From assembly GCA_050697155.1 (NCBI GenBank), contig JBOGZD010000054.1, positions 1 to 19,649 of the forward strand: a DNA stretch of 19,649 bases, in the 5' to 3' direction. Within the stretch, counting starts at the first letter, position 1, and every line of letters begins with the position of its first letter. Positions 1-6,339 of the stretch are shown here, in pieces. This DNA is from JBOGZD01 sp050697155 (GTDB lineage Bacteria; Actinomycetota; Thermoleophilia; Solirubrobacterales; 70-9). Position numbers and translations under genes: made by a program. The notes below the pieces were generated by a model that saw only the letters and a program-made list of their open reading frames with translations, was not told the DNA's origin and did not search any database.

Positions 1-13
1 CCAGCGGCTCGCC

Positions 14-62
14 CGCCCCGGCTTCTCCGCCTCGCCTACGGCTCGGCTCCAAAGCCGGGGCG
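14..62 (+). terminator. GC-rich stem-loop, possible terminator inside the IS end
   Basis: The 11-base arm CGCCCCGGCTT at 14-24 is perfectly complementary to AAGCCGGGGCG at 52-62, with a 27-base loop. No T-run follows. A smaller hairpin, ACCCC-AGGA-GGGGT, lies at 67-80. It contains the AGGAGG that could be mistaken for a ribosome binding site. A role as terminator of an upstream istB-like gene is inference. Confidence 0.4.
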
Positions 63-78
63 AACTACCCCAGGAGGG

Positions 79-126
79 GTGGGGAATTATCTGGCCACCA
101 GTGGGGATTCTTGTTGGCCCTTGACA
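79..126. repeat. Two tandem copies of a 22-26 bp terminal repeat
   Basis: Both copies begin GTGGGGA and carry TGGCC in the second half (79-100 and 101-126). In IS21-type elements such repeats are transposase-binding sites at the ends. The period of 22 bp, about two helical turns, fits this. Confidence 0.6.
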
Positions 127-501
127 TGGGGCTACGCCCGCCGGATCGCTCGGTTGCGCGCCTACTACTTCGATCAGGCGCCCGACCTGCTGCCTTACTT
201 GCTCAGCATCCCGCCGACGGAACGTCTTCCCGTACAAGGCCTTCCCGAAAGTCGCTGGCAGGGTTGGCGATCGATCGCCGGTATGGTCGCGGTGATCACC
301 GCAGCTTTGGCCGGCTCGGCCGCAGGGCTGCTCGCCGCGGTGGCATCCGATCACTCGCTCGCAGCCGCGCTGCCCGCCGGCGCGGCCGTCGGGATCGCGA
401 TCGTCTGGACGCTGATGCGCCGCCAAATCGCCGCATGGACCCAAGCGAGCACGGCGCCACTCAACTTCGACGCAGAGACACCGAACGCGAGTGGAGACTG
501 A
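127..501 (+). pseudogene. Remnant of a two-helix membrane protein gene, 5' end probably lost to the insertion sequence
   Basis: The reading frame is open from a GTG at 79 to the stop at 499-501 (140 codons). Its first 16 or so codons lie in the inferred IS end, so the chromosomal part starts near 127. That part reads YARRIARLRAYYFDQAPDLL, then two hydrophobic stretches of about 22 residues (roughly 271-345 and 355-420), then a polar tail. This resembles small actinobacterial proteins with a cytoplasmic N-terminal segment and a pair of transmembrane helices, function unknown. The AGGAGG at 72-77 is one base from the GTG, too close to be a normal ribosome binding site, and belongs to a hairpin. 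If the IS call is wrong, this is an intact small membrane protein whose start is uncertain (79, or TTG at 121 or 154). Confidence 0.5.
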
Positions 502-531
502 GGCAATCAACTACACAGGAGGAGCACCGCG

Positions 532-1062
532 ATGCGCAAGCTAGTCGAGTCCACGCTCGTCTCCCTCGACGGCGTAATCGAAGCGCCAGAACGCTGGTCC
601 ACCTTCGACGACGAAGCCGCCCAGCTGTCCATGCAGGAGTTGGACCGCTTCGACGCATTCGTCATGGGCCGCGTCACCTACGAACGGTTCCGCGAGAACT
701 GGGGCGCCGGCGGCAACCCCTACATCGACCGCATCGGCGCGATGACCAAATACGTCGCCTCCGACTCGCTCGACGACGTGACGTGGAATGCCACCCTCCT
801 CGGCCCCGACGTTGTCGCAGCGATCAAGGACCTCAAGTCTCAGTCGGGAAAGGACCTGATCAAGTACGGCAGCACCGGCCTCGACGCCACGCTCTTCGGC
901 GCGCAACTCGTCGACGAACTCCGCGTCTGGATCATGCCCGTCGTCGTCGGCAGCGGCCAGCGAATCTTCGAGGGCGTCGAGCCTTCCTCGCTCGACCTGA
1001 CCCTCACCGACGTCCGCGAGTTGGGCAACGGCTCGGTCATCCTTACCTACATACCGGAGTAA
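532..1062 (+). CDS. Dihydrofolate reductase family protein (RibD C-terminal-like)
   Basis: This 176-residue protein has the compact layout of the RibD C-terminal/DHFR-like family. It opens with RKLVESTLVSLDGVIEAPE, the family's N-terminal strand and substrate loop. DAFVMGRVTYERF follows at about residues 41-53, then GKDLIKYGSTGLDATLF with the glycine-rich NADPH-side turn, and ELRVWIMPVVVGSGQRIFEG at about 129-148, the family's strongest motif. Members bind NAD(P)H and reduce small carbonyl or pteridine-like substrates; the substrate of this stand-alone type is generally unknown. The ATG start is supported by an AGGAGG at 520-525, seven bases upstream. It stands 30 bp after the truncated membrane gene and converges on the VOC gene, with 27 bp between the stops. 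It is not a bona fide folA or ribD, since it lacks the deaminase domain. Confidence 0.88.
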   Translation: MRKLVESTLVSLDGVIEAPERWSTFDDEAAQLSMQELDRFDAFVMGRVTYERFRENWGAGGNPYIDRIGAMTKYVASDSLDDVTWNATLLGPDVVAAIKDLKSQSGKDLIKYGSTGLDATLFGAQLVDELRVWIMPVVVGSGQRIFEGVEPSSLDLTLTDVRELGNGSVILTYIPE

Positions 1063-1089
1063 GAGCGCTCGCTGGTCCTCACCGTTCGG

Positions 1090-1500
1090 CTATCGGTTCG
1101 CCGGGGGCGCCGCGCGGGGGTCTTCGCCGCCGGGCTGCCAGCGCTTCGACTGCCAAAGGGCGATCTCCCCACCCCCGGGGACCGCCATGACGCTTCGCCA
1201 GCCGGCCGGGCCCTCGCGCACCTCGAGCGTCAGCTCGGCGCCCAGCTCCCGGGCCCGTTCCGTCACCGCGACGATGTCGGGCACCGAGACGTAAGGCAGC
1301 CAGAGTGCCCGCTCGGTACCGCACTCGACGATGCCGCCGCTAGGGCCCTCGCCCAGGTCGAGCGCCAGGTAGGAGCGCTGGGCGACCTCGATCAGCTCAG
1401 GCTGCCAGCCGAGCAGCTCGCTGTAGAAGGCGCGAGCGGCCCTCCCGTCGGGCGTGTGGAGCTCGAGGTGTGCCAGCGGTCTTGGTGCTGTAGGAGTCAT
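1090..1500 (-). CDS. VOC (glyoxalase/bleomycin resistance fold) family protein
   Basis: The protein is 136 residues from the ATG at 1500. A TTG at 1536 would add 12 residues (MICRRARISICD) that do not look like the fold, so the ATG is preferred, though no clear ribosome binding site is seen. HLELHTPDGRAARAFYSELL is the classic first beta-alpha unit of a vicinal oxygen chelate module, with the metal-position His at the start. The second unit begins LPYVSVPDIVAVTERARELG and ends EIALWQSK. Only one pair of modules is present, so it probably works as a dimer. Substrates in this fold range from methylglyoxal adducts to antibiotics and cannot be chosen from sequence. It diverges from the SigG-like sigma gene with 89 bp between. 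VOC genes are reported in the regulon of mycobacterial SigG, which makes a shared role plausible. Confidence 0.85.
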   Translation of the reverse strand: MTPTAPRPLAHLELHTPDGRAARAFYSELLGWQPELIEVAQRSYLALDLGEGPSGGIVECGTERALWLPYVSVPDIVAVTERARELGAELTLEVREGPAGWRSVMAVPGGGEIALWQSKRWQPGGEDPRAAPPANR

Positions 1501-1502
1501 GT

Positions 1503-1561
1503 CACAGATAGAGATCCGGGCGCGGCGGCAGATCAATCGGTGATCGAGCGATGGATCTGTG
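1503..1561. promoter_or_regulatory. Divergent control region with two dyads (VOC gene / sigma factor)
   Basis: The spacer between the two divergent starts (1501-1589) holds two inverted repeats. CACAGAT at 1503-1509 is matched by ATCTGTG at 1555-1561. Inside lies the compact dyad GATCA-ATCGG-TGATC at 1531-1545. A 15-bp dyad midway between divergent starts is the usual position for a dimeric regulator. No convincing housekeeping -35/-10 pair is visible, so a promoter read by the sigma factor itself is possible. The operator role is inference. Confidence 0.35.
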
Positions 1562-1589
1562 CAAGCCGGCGGATCTCAACCGGTAAGGC

Positions 1590-2651
1590 ATGAGCCCCTC
1601 ACCCGAGAATCCGGAGCACGAGCGACAGCTGCTCGCAGCCGCGAAGCGGGGTGACGAGGGCGCCTTCGAGCGCCTGGTGCTGCCTTACCACGGTGAGCTC
1701 CAGGCTCACGCCTACCGCATGGTCGGCTCGCTCCAGGATGCCGAGGACGCTACGCAGGAGGCCCTGCTGCGGGCCTGGCGGGGCATCGGCCGCTTCGAGG
1801 GCCGCAGCTCGCTGCGCGCCTGGCTCCACACGATCACCACGAACTCGTCGCTGCGGCTGATCGAGCGGCGCCCCAAGCGCGTGCTGCCGATCGACTTCGG
1901 TCCGCCGGCCGACCCGCACGAGCCGACCGGCAAGCCTCTGGTCGAGTCGGTCTGGATCGAGCCGTATCCGGACGAGCGTCTGGCGGACCAAGGGACCGAG
2001 ACTTCACCCGAGGCCCGCTACCAGCAGCGCGAGAGCGTCGAGCTCGCCTTCACCGCGGCGATGCAGCACCTGCCGGCGCTGCAGCGCGCGGCGCTGATCA
2101 TGACCGACGTCCTGGGCTTCTCGCCAGGCGAGGTCGCCGAGTCGCTCGAGGCGACACCGGCCTCGATCTACAGCGCCCTCCAGCGGGCGCGCAAGGCGAC
2201 CGAGGAACGGCTGCCCGAGCCGAGCCAGCAGGAGCTGCTCCAGAAGGCCGGCGACGACTGCGTCAAGCAGGCGGTGGATCGCTTCATGGCGGCCTGGGAG
2301 AGCGCGGACGTGGATGAGATCAGCTCCCTGCTTACCGCCGACTGCGACTTCGTGATGCCGCCGTGGGCCGAGTGGTTCCAGGGCCGCGACGCGGTCCTCG
2401 ATTTCCTGCCGCGCGGGCCGCTGCAGCCGGGGCGGCCCTGGAAGGCGGTTCCGACCCAAGCCAGCGGGCAGCCCGCCTTCGGTGCCTACTGGACCGACGA
2501 CGGGGGCGCGCTCCACGGGGAGGGGATCATCGTGCTCAGCTTCAGCGAGGACGGGGAGATCAGCCAGATCACCTGCTTCCGCGACCCCGATCTGCTCCCG
2601 AGATTCGGTTTGCCGCTGGCGATGGATCCGGAGGGCTCGTCGGATCTCTAA
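1590..2651 (+). CDS. ECF sigma factor of the SigG type with C-terminal SnoaL-like domain
   Basis: At 353 residues this is much longer than a plain ECF sigma factor. Region 2 spans about residues 20-95 and includes FERLVLPYHGELQAHAYRMV, the DAEDATQEALLRAWRG helix that contacts the -10 element, and SSLRAWLHTITTNSSLRLIE. A linker carries the WIEPYPDERL motif typical of the SigG-like group. Region 4 at about 145-205 includes LPALQRAALIMTDVLGFSPG and the recognition helix EATPASIYSALQRARKATEE. From about 225 to 340 comes a SnoaL/NTF2-like domain (DRFMAAWESADVDEISSLLT). In this group that domain replaces a membrane anti-sigma factor as regulatory part, and no anti-sigma gene is seen here. The ATG at 1590 follows a weak GGTAAGG. 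It leads an apparent operon with the exporter downstream. Confidence 0.9.
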   Translation: MSPSPENPEHERQLLAAAKRGDEGAFERLVLPYHGELQAHAYRMVGSLQDAEDATQEALLRAWRGIGRFEGRSSLRAWLHTITTNSSLRLIERRPKRVLPIDFGPPADPHEPTGKPLVESVWIEPYPDERLADQGTETSPEARYQQRESVELAFTAAMQHLPALQRAALIMTDVLGFSPGEVAESLEATPASIYSALQRARKATEERLPEPSQQELLQKAGDDCVKQAVDRFMAAWESADVDEISSLLTADCDFVMPPWAEWFQGRDAVLDFLPRGPLQPGRPWKAVPTQASGQPAFGAYWTDDGGALHGEGIIVLSFSEDGEISQITCFRDPDLLPRFGLPLAMDPEGSSDL

Positions 2652-2658
2652 GGGAAAC

Positions 2659-2676
2659 GGCCGCACCAAAGCGGCC
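2659..2676 (+). other. Small hairpin between sigma factor and exporter genes
   Basis: GGCCGC at 2659-2664 pairs perfectly with GCGGCC at 2671-2676 around the loop ACCAAA. It sits 8 bp after the sigma stop and ends 20 bp before the exporter ATG, with no T-run. It may reduce read-through or stabilise mRNA ends. Termination is doubtful. Confidence 0.4.
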
Positions 2677-2696
2677 TACCCCGAGAGGAGACCTCG

Positions 2697-4130
2697 ATGA
2701 GCGCCGTGACTGCAGAGACAAAATCCTCGATCACGTGGGTAGTGATACTCGCGGGGATCGGGTCCTTCATGGCGGCGCTCGACACGGTGGTCGTGTCGAC
2801 AGCGCTGCCGACCATCCGCGTCGACCTGGGCGCTTCGGTCTCCCAGCTCGAGTGGACGATCAACGCCTACAACCTCGCCTTCGCCGTGACGCTGATCACT
2901 GCCGCCGCGCTCGGCGATCGGTTTGGGCGGCGGCGGTTGTACGCCGCCGGGCTCGCCGGCTTTGCCCTGGCATCGGCGGGGAACGCGCTCTCACCGAGCG
3001 TCGAATGGCTGATCGTCTCGCGCGCGCTCCAGGGCGTAGCGGCCGCGTTCCTCCTGTCGCTCGGCCTGGCGTTGATCAGTGCCGCATTCCCGCCGGAGAA
3101 GCGGGGTATGGCGATCGGCCTGTTCAGCGCGGTCACCGGCCTCGCGGTGGCCAGTGGGCCGCTGGTCGGCGGCGTCGTGGTTCACGGGCTCGACTGGAGC
3201 TGGATCTTCTGGCTCAACGTCCCGATCGGCGTGATCGCCGCTCCGCTGGTTCTCTCACGCATGCGTGAGAGCTTCGGGCCGGACAGCGCGCTCGACCTCC
3301 GTGGCCTCGGTCTGATCTCGGCTGGCGCTTTCGGGATCGTCTGGGGATTGGTGCGAGGGAACTCCGCCGGCTGGGGCAGCCCCGAGGTGATCGCGACGCT
3401 GCTGGCCGGAGCGCTTCTCGTGGCCGCCTTCATCGCCTGGGAGGCGCGGGCCTCGGAGCCGATGATCCCGATCAGCTTCTTCCGGTCGCGTGCGTTCGCG
3501 GCGGGGAACCTGGCGATCTTCGCGGTGATGGGATCGCTGTTCGCCCAGGTCTATTTCTTCTCCCAGCTCCTGCAGACGGGGATGGGCTACGACGCTCTCG
3601 GCGCCGGCCTCCGCCTGGTCCCGTGGACGGCGACCTTCCTGGTCGTCGGCCCGATCGCGGGGATGCTGGCCGACCGGATCGGGGAGCGCCCGCTGATGGT
3701 CACCGGGATGGCGATCCAGGCGGCCGGGGCGATCTGGATCGGGCTGATCGCCAGCCCGGATCTGGAGTACTCGCGCCTGGTGGTGGCGATGGTGTTCGCC
3801 GGCATCGGTCTCTCGCTGGCGCTGCCGGCCGCGCAGGCCTCGGTGCTCGGAGCGGTGTCGCAGGACGCTGTCGGCAAGGCGGCCGGAACCAACACGATGA
3901 TGCGCGAGCTCGGGGGCGTGTTCGGGATCGCCGTCGCGGTGGCGGTCTTCGCCGAGGCGGGCAGCTACGTCTCGCCGCAGGCCTTCGTCGACGGATTCGG
4001 CCCGGCCCTCGGGGTGGCCGCAGGGCTGGCGGCGGTCGCGGCGATCGCTGGCAGCTTGCTGCCCGGTCGTCGGCAGGCGACGGATCTGATCGGCGGCCCG
4101 ACGCCAATCCCGGCATTCGAGACCAAGTGA
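2697..4130 (+). CDS. MFS exporter, DHA2 type (EmrB/QacA-like, 14 transmembrane helices)
   Basis: This 477-residue protein is almost wholly hydrophobic and fits 14 membrane helices. The first helix carries AALDTVVVSTALPTIRVDLG, the LDxTVVNVALP-like motif of the DHA2 family, followed by SQLEWTINAYNLAFAV. Motif A, GDRFGRRR, lies at about residues 73-80 in the loop between helices 2 and 3. Motif C-like GLAVASGPLVGG lies in helix 5 and is diagnostic of antiporters that export drugs by proton exchange. GAGAGGAG at 2683-2690 is a good ribosome binding site for the ATG. The gene is 45 bp after the sigma factor and 19 bp before the small ABM-like protein, so the three are probably co-transcribed. Export of a toxic small molecule is likely; the substrate cannot be told. 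Confidence 0.92.
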   Translation: MSAVTAETKSSITWVVILAGIGSFMAALDTVVVSTALPTIRVDLGASVSQLEWTINAYNLAFAVTLITAAALGDRFGRRRLYAAGLAGFALASAGNALSPSVEWLIVSRALQGVAAAFLLSLGLALISAAFPPEKRGMAIGLFSAVTGLAVASGPLVGGVVVHGLDWSWIFWLNVPIGVIAAPLVLSRMRESFGPDSALDLRGLGLISAGAFGIVWGLVRGNSAGWGSPEVIATLLAGALLVAAFIAWEARASEPMIPISFFRSRAFAAGNLAIFAVMGSLFAQVYFFSQLLQTGMGYDALGAGLRLVPWTATFLVVGPIAGMLADRIGERPLMVTGMAIQAAGAIWIGLIASPDLEYSRLVVAMVFAGIGLSLALPAAQASVLGAVSQDAVGKAAGTNTMMRELGGVFGIAVAVAVFAEAGSYVSPQAFVDGFGPALGVAAGLAAVAAIAGSLLPGRRQATDLIGGPTPIPAFETK

Positions 4131-4149
4131 CGAACGAAGGAGGCAAATG

Positions 4150-4452
4150 ATGGGACGAGCACTGATTCGCTACCGGTTGAAGCCCGACCAGGTGGAACGC
4201 AACGAGGAACTGGTCCGCGCGATGTTCGAGGAGCTGCAGCGCGCGGCCCCCTCGGGCTTGCGTTACACGATCTTCAAGCTCGAGGACGGTGTCAGCTTCA
4301 TGCACATCTCCGAGTCCGAAGGCGACGGGAGTCCGATGGGCGGCCTGGCGTCAGTCCAGGAGTTCCGCCGGGAGCTCGCGGACCGCTGCGAGGAGCAGCC
4401 GGTCCTCTCGGAGCTGACGGAGGTCGGCTCGTACCGCGCCGGGACTGACTAG
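4150..4452 (+). CDS. Small ABM-like (dimeric alpha+beta barrel) protein
   Basis: The predicted protein is 100 residues. Two ATGs stand in tandem at 4147 and 4150. AAGGAGG at 4137-4143 is 6 bases from the second and only 3 from the first, so the second is preferred. The pattern ALIRYRLKPDQVERNEELVR, then a helix, then LRYTIFKLEDGVSFMHISES, a second helix (QEFRRELADRCEE) and a final strand LTEVGSYR matches a ferredoxin-like dimeric barrel, as in antibiotic biosynthesis monooxygenases (ABM). No cofactor or catalytic residue can be named with certainty. It is the last gene of the sigma/exporter operon and is followed by a strong hairpin. A role in modifying or sensing the exported compound is only inference. 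Confidence 0.75.
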   Translation: MGRALIRYRLKPDQVERNEELVRAMFEELQRAAPSGLRYTIFKLEDGVSFMHISESEGDGSPMGGLASVQEFRRELADRCEEQPVLSELTEVGSYRAGTD

Positions 4453-4473
4453 AAAGCTGTTAACCGCCGCGGT

Positions 4474-4514
4474 AGCTCGTGGGCCGCCGACGATTTGCGT
4501 CGGCGGCCCGAGCT
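4474..4514 (+). terminator. Strong 17-bp stem-loop ending the sigma/exporter operon
   Basis: GGGCCGCCGACG at 4481-4492 is perfectly complementary to CGTCGGCGGCCC at 4498-4509 around the loop ATTTG. After a 2-base bulge the stem continues with AGCTC (4474-4478) against GAGCT (4510-4514). It lies 22 bp after the last stop of the operon. There is no T-run, as is common in GC-rich actinobacteria. An alternative 7-bp hairpin, GCCCGAG-CTCTT-CTCGGGC at 4506-4524, shares its right arm. Confidence 0.7.
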
Positions 4515-4565
4515 CTTCTCGGGCGTCCTACGCAAACCGCCGCTTCTGGTCCAGCGACGGAGCTG

Positions 4566-4598
4566 GCGCTTTATTCCCGTATAGCGGGGCTAAGGCGC
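4566..4598. repeat. Imperfect hairpin with TATAG loop
   Basis: GCGCTTTATTCCCG (4566-4579) pairs with CGGGGCTAAGGCGC (4585-4598), with two G-T pairs and one mismatch, around the loop TATAG. Its right half contains ATAGCNNGGCTAAG (4581-4594), which recurs upstream of the mnmA fusion gene at 14818-14831. Confidence 0.5.
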
Positions 4599-4748
4599 GA
4601 ATTGCGGCACATGTCCCGCCGGACTCGCGACACAGACCGCTACTTCCCATGCAAAGCAGCAGGTCTGAGGTTTCGACCGGCGCGCCCCCGTTCGCGTGCA
4701 GGCGGAAGCCAGTCGCCGGATCACCACTGTGCATGAGCGCTGCATCGT

Positions 4749-4769
4749 GTTGTCTAATCCGTTGTCTAA
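4749..4769. repeat. Direct repeat of GTTGTCTAA, 12-bp period
   Basis: GTTGTCTAA occurs at 4749-4757 and again at 4761-4769, separated by TCC. The spacing is close to one helical turn, which would suit a protein that binds direct repeats. No gene starts nearby on the plus strand. On the minus strand it lies 73 bp past the tRNA 3' end. Confidence 0.45.
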
Positions 4770-4841
4770 CGGCTCTCCGAGGCGGCTACACGGAGGGCGG
4801 ACTAAGTAAAGATCCGGAAGAATTGCAGGGCTTTTCTTCGA

Positions 4842-4915
4842 TGCCGGAGGAGGGACTCGAACCCACGCCCTTCGGATTATGATTCCGCTGCTCTAACCAG
4901 CTGAGCTACTCCGGC
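4842..4915 (-). tRNA. tRNA-Met (anticodon CAT), possibly Ile2
   Basis: The minus strand folds into a complete cloverleaf. The acceptor stem is GCCGGAG/CTCCGGC (7 perfect pairs), the D arm GCTC-AGCTGGTTA-GAGC, and the anticodon loop ATCATAA has CAT at positions 34-36. The T loop is TTCGAGT, the discriminator base is A, and no CCA is encoded. Two stem positions are not paired (G27-A43 and T50-T64), so the gene is slightly irregular. CAT could mean elongator methionine, or isoleucine after lysidine modification; the D loop and acceptor do not look like initiator tRNA. Its first 10 bases overlap the end of the oxidase gene on the same strand. Confidence 0.85.
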
Positions 4916-6339
4916 GGGGCGTCAAATCGTAGCGGTGGCCTGGGCCGCTTCCCGGGCGGGATGTTCTGGTTCAGATGGAAGAAGTTGTCGGGGTCGTACT
5001 TGCGCTTCAGTGCCTTCAGGCGGTCGTACTTCTCCGGCCCATAGGCCTCGCGGATGCGCTCCTCGCCCTCCTCCATCATGAAGTTGACGTAGGTCGTCGT
5101 GTGGAAGGGCTCGAGCGCCGACCAGAAGTCGCGCACCCACTGGCGCTCGTGGTCGAAGGCTTCGGCGGTCGCGGTGGTGCAGTTGATGTTGAAGGTGTGC
5201 GCCGCGCCGCGGCCGTTGAACGCCGTCTCGTCGTCGGGCACGCGGGCGACGGCGCCGCCCATTTGCCAGATCGGGAACGCGGTCAGCGGGGATTCGATTC
5301 GCGACGAGTGCTCGGCGGTGATCTCGATCACGTCGTCCCTGAGCTCGGCGACGTCGCAGGCGCGGAAGTAGTACCACCAGCCGTGGGGAAAAGAGGGGTC
5401 GAACATCGCCTGATGCTCGAGGTACTGCTTGGGCTCGCAGAGGTCGAGCAGCGGGGAGCCGAAGCGTTTCAGCGGCGCGATCACGCGCTCGCCCTCCTCG
5501 ACGTCGCCGGCGTAGCAGCTGACCACGCCGATGATCGGCGCGCCGTGAAGCTCGGCGGGGACGAAGTCGAGGGGCGGCGCCTTGCGGTGGACGATGATCG
5601 TCATCAGCTCGTCGGGGGCGTTGGCGATCCAGTCGCGGTAGAAGTGCAGGACACGCTCGGATTCCGACATCGGCCAGAACACCGGGCCGGCGAGCACCAC
5701 CGGACCGACGGTGACCAGGTTGAACTCGAACTCGGTCACCACGCCGAAGTTGCCGCCGCCGCCGCGCACGCCCCAGAACAGGTCCGGGTTCTCGTCGGCG
5801 CTCGCCCGCACCACCTCGCCCTCGGCCGTGACCAGCTCGACCGAGCGCAGCTGGTCGATCGTCAGGCCGTGCTTTCGCATCAGCCAGCCGATCCCGCCGC
5901 CCAGCGTCAGCCCCGCGACCCCGGTGTGGGTGACGATCCCCGCCGGCACGGCGAGCCCGACCGCCTGGGTCGCGGCGTCGAGCTCGCCGATCAAGGTGCC
6001 GCCCCCGACCCTCACCGTCCGCGCCTCGGGGTCGACGTCGATCGGCTTCATCAAAGACAGATCGACGACCAGCCCGCCGTCGCACACCGACAGCCCGGGG
6101 AAGCTGTGGCCGCCGCCGCGCACGGCGACCTCGAGCCCCGTGCGCCGCGCGCAGAACAGCGCCGCGATCACGTCCTCGGTTCCGGCGCAGCGCGCGATCA
6201 GCGCCGGGGAGCGGTCGATCGAGCCGTTCCAGACCTTGCGGTGCTCGTCGTAGCTCGGAGCGCCCGGGCGCACCAGCTCGCCGCGCAGGGACCCCTCGAG
6301 CTCGGAGACCGCGGCCTCGTCGATCTCGACTGACGCCAC
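4906..6339 (-). CDS. FAD-linked oxidase of the berberine-bridge-enzyme type
   Basis: The protein is 477 residues, the usual length for bacterial members. The PCMH-type FAD-binding domain covers about residues 40-220. EVAVRGGGHSFPGLS contains His78, the residue that forms the 8-alpha-histidyl bond to FAD. GVAGLTLGGGIGW follows at 140-152. The position where two-bond enzymes have their flavin-linking Cys is Gly140 here, so a single covalent link is expected. WGVRGGGGNFGVVTEFEF is the second conserved FAD segment. The C-terminus YGPEKYDRLKALKRKYDPDN...FHLNQNIPP is the BBE signature. Such enzymes oxidise sugars, alkaloids or polyketides; the substrate is unknown. No signal peptide is seen. The GTG start has no visible ribosome binding site and lies 26 bp from the divergent aminopeptidase. 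The stop codon lies inside the tRNA gene. Confidence 0.92.
   Translation of the reverse strand: MASVEIDEAAVSELEGSLRGELVRPGAPSYDEHRKVWNGSIDRSPALIARCAGTEDVIAALFCARRTGLEVAVRGGGHSFPGLSVCDGGLVVDLSLMKPIDVDPEARTVRVGGGTLIGELDAATQAVGLAVPAGIVTHTGVAGLTLGGGIGWLMRKHGLTIDQLRSVELVTAEGEVVRASADENPDLFWGVRGGGGNFGVVTEFEFNLVTVGPVVLAGPVFWPMSESERVLHFYRDWIANAPDELMTIIVHRKAPPLDFVPAELHGAPIIGVVSCYAGDVEEGERVIAPLKRFGSPLLDLCEPKQYLEHQAMFDPSFPHGWWYYFRACDVAELRDDVIEITAEHSSRIESPLTAFPIWQMGGAVARVPDDETAFNGRGAAHTFNINCTTATAEAFDHERQWVRDFWSALEPFHTTTYVNFMMEEGEERIREAYGPEKYDRLKALKRKYDPDNFFHLNQNIPPGKRPRPPLRFDAPPE

Larger units (their letters stand above)
1..126. mobile_element. Terminal part of an IS21-family-like insertion sequence (rest lies left of the window)
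   Basis: Two copies of a unit starting GTGGGG, followed by A/T-rich bases and TGGCC, lie head to tail at 79-100 and 101-126. The second ends in TTGACA at 121-126. Read from the outside inwards the end begins TGTCAAGGGCC. Multiple tandem repeats of about 20 bp with a TGT/ACA tip are what is known of IS21-family (istA/istB) ends, and TTGACA at the tip is known there as an outward-facing -35 box. A GC-rich hairpin at 14-62 precedes the repeats, where a terminator after istB would sit. The transposase genes and the opposite end are not in the window, so the family call rests on the end sequence alone. Confidence 0.62.
4515..4841. other. Gene-free, lower-GC stretch before the tRNA gene
   Basis: No convincing gene is seen in this stretch of about 330 bp. 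It is visibly poorer in G+C than its flanks. Short open frames on both strands lack ribosome binding sites, recognisable domains and the third-position G/C bias of neighbouring genes. It holds an imperfect 14-bp hairpin (4566-4598), a 9-bp direct repeat (4749-4769) and a small CTCCG...CGGAG hairpin. Its position beside the 3' end of a tRNA gene is where integrated elements often sit, but no integrase or duplicated tRNA end is visible. Confidence 0.5.

Noticed and set aside
121..126. TTGACA as the promoter of the downstream genes
   Set aside because: At 16-18 bp spacing there is no TANNNT-like -10. It is better explained as the tip of the insertion sequence.
4479..4736. Short frames on both strands (4479-4736 plus, 4734-4528 minus)
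   Set aside because: They run through the terminator hairpin or low-GC spacer, lack third-position G/C bias and ribosome binding sites.
4649..4882. 77-codon frame ending MPEEGLEPTPFGL
   Set aside because: Its end is the antisense of the T arm of the tRNA gene, a well-known source of false proteins. No ribosome binding site and no domain.
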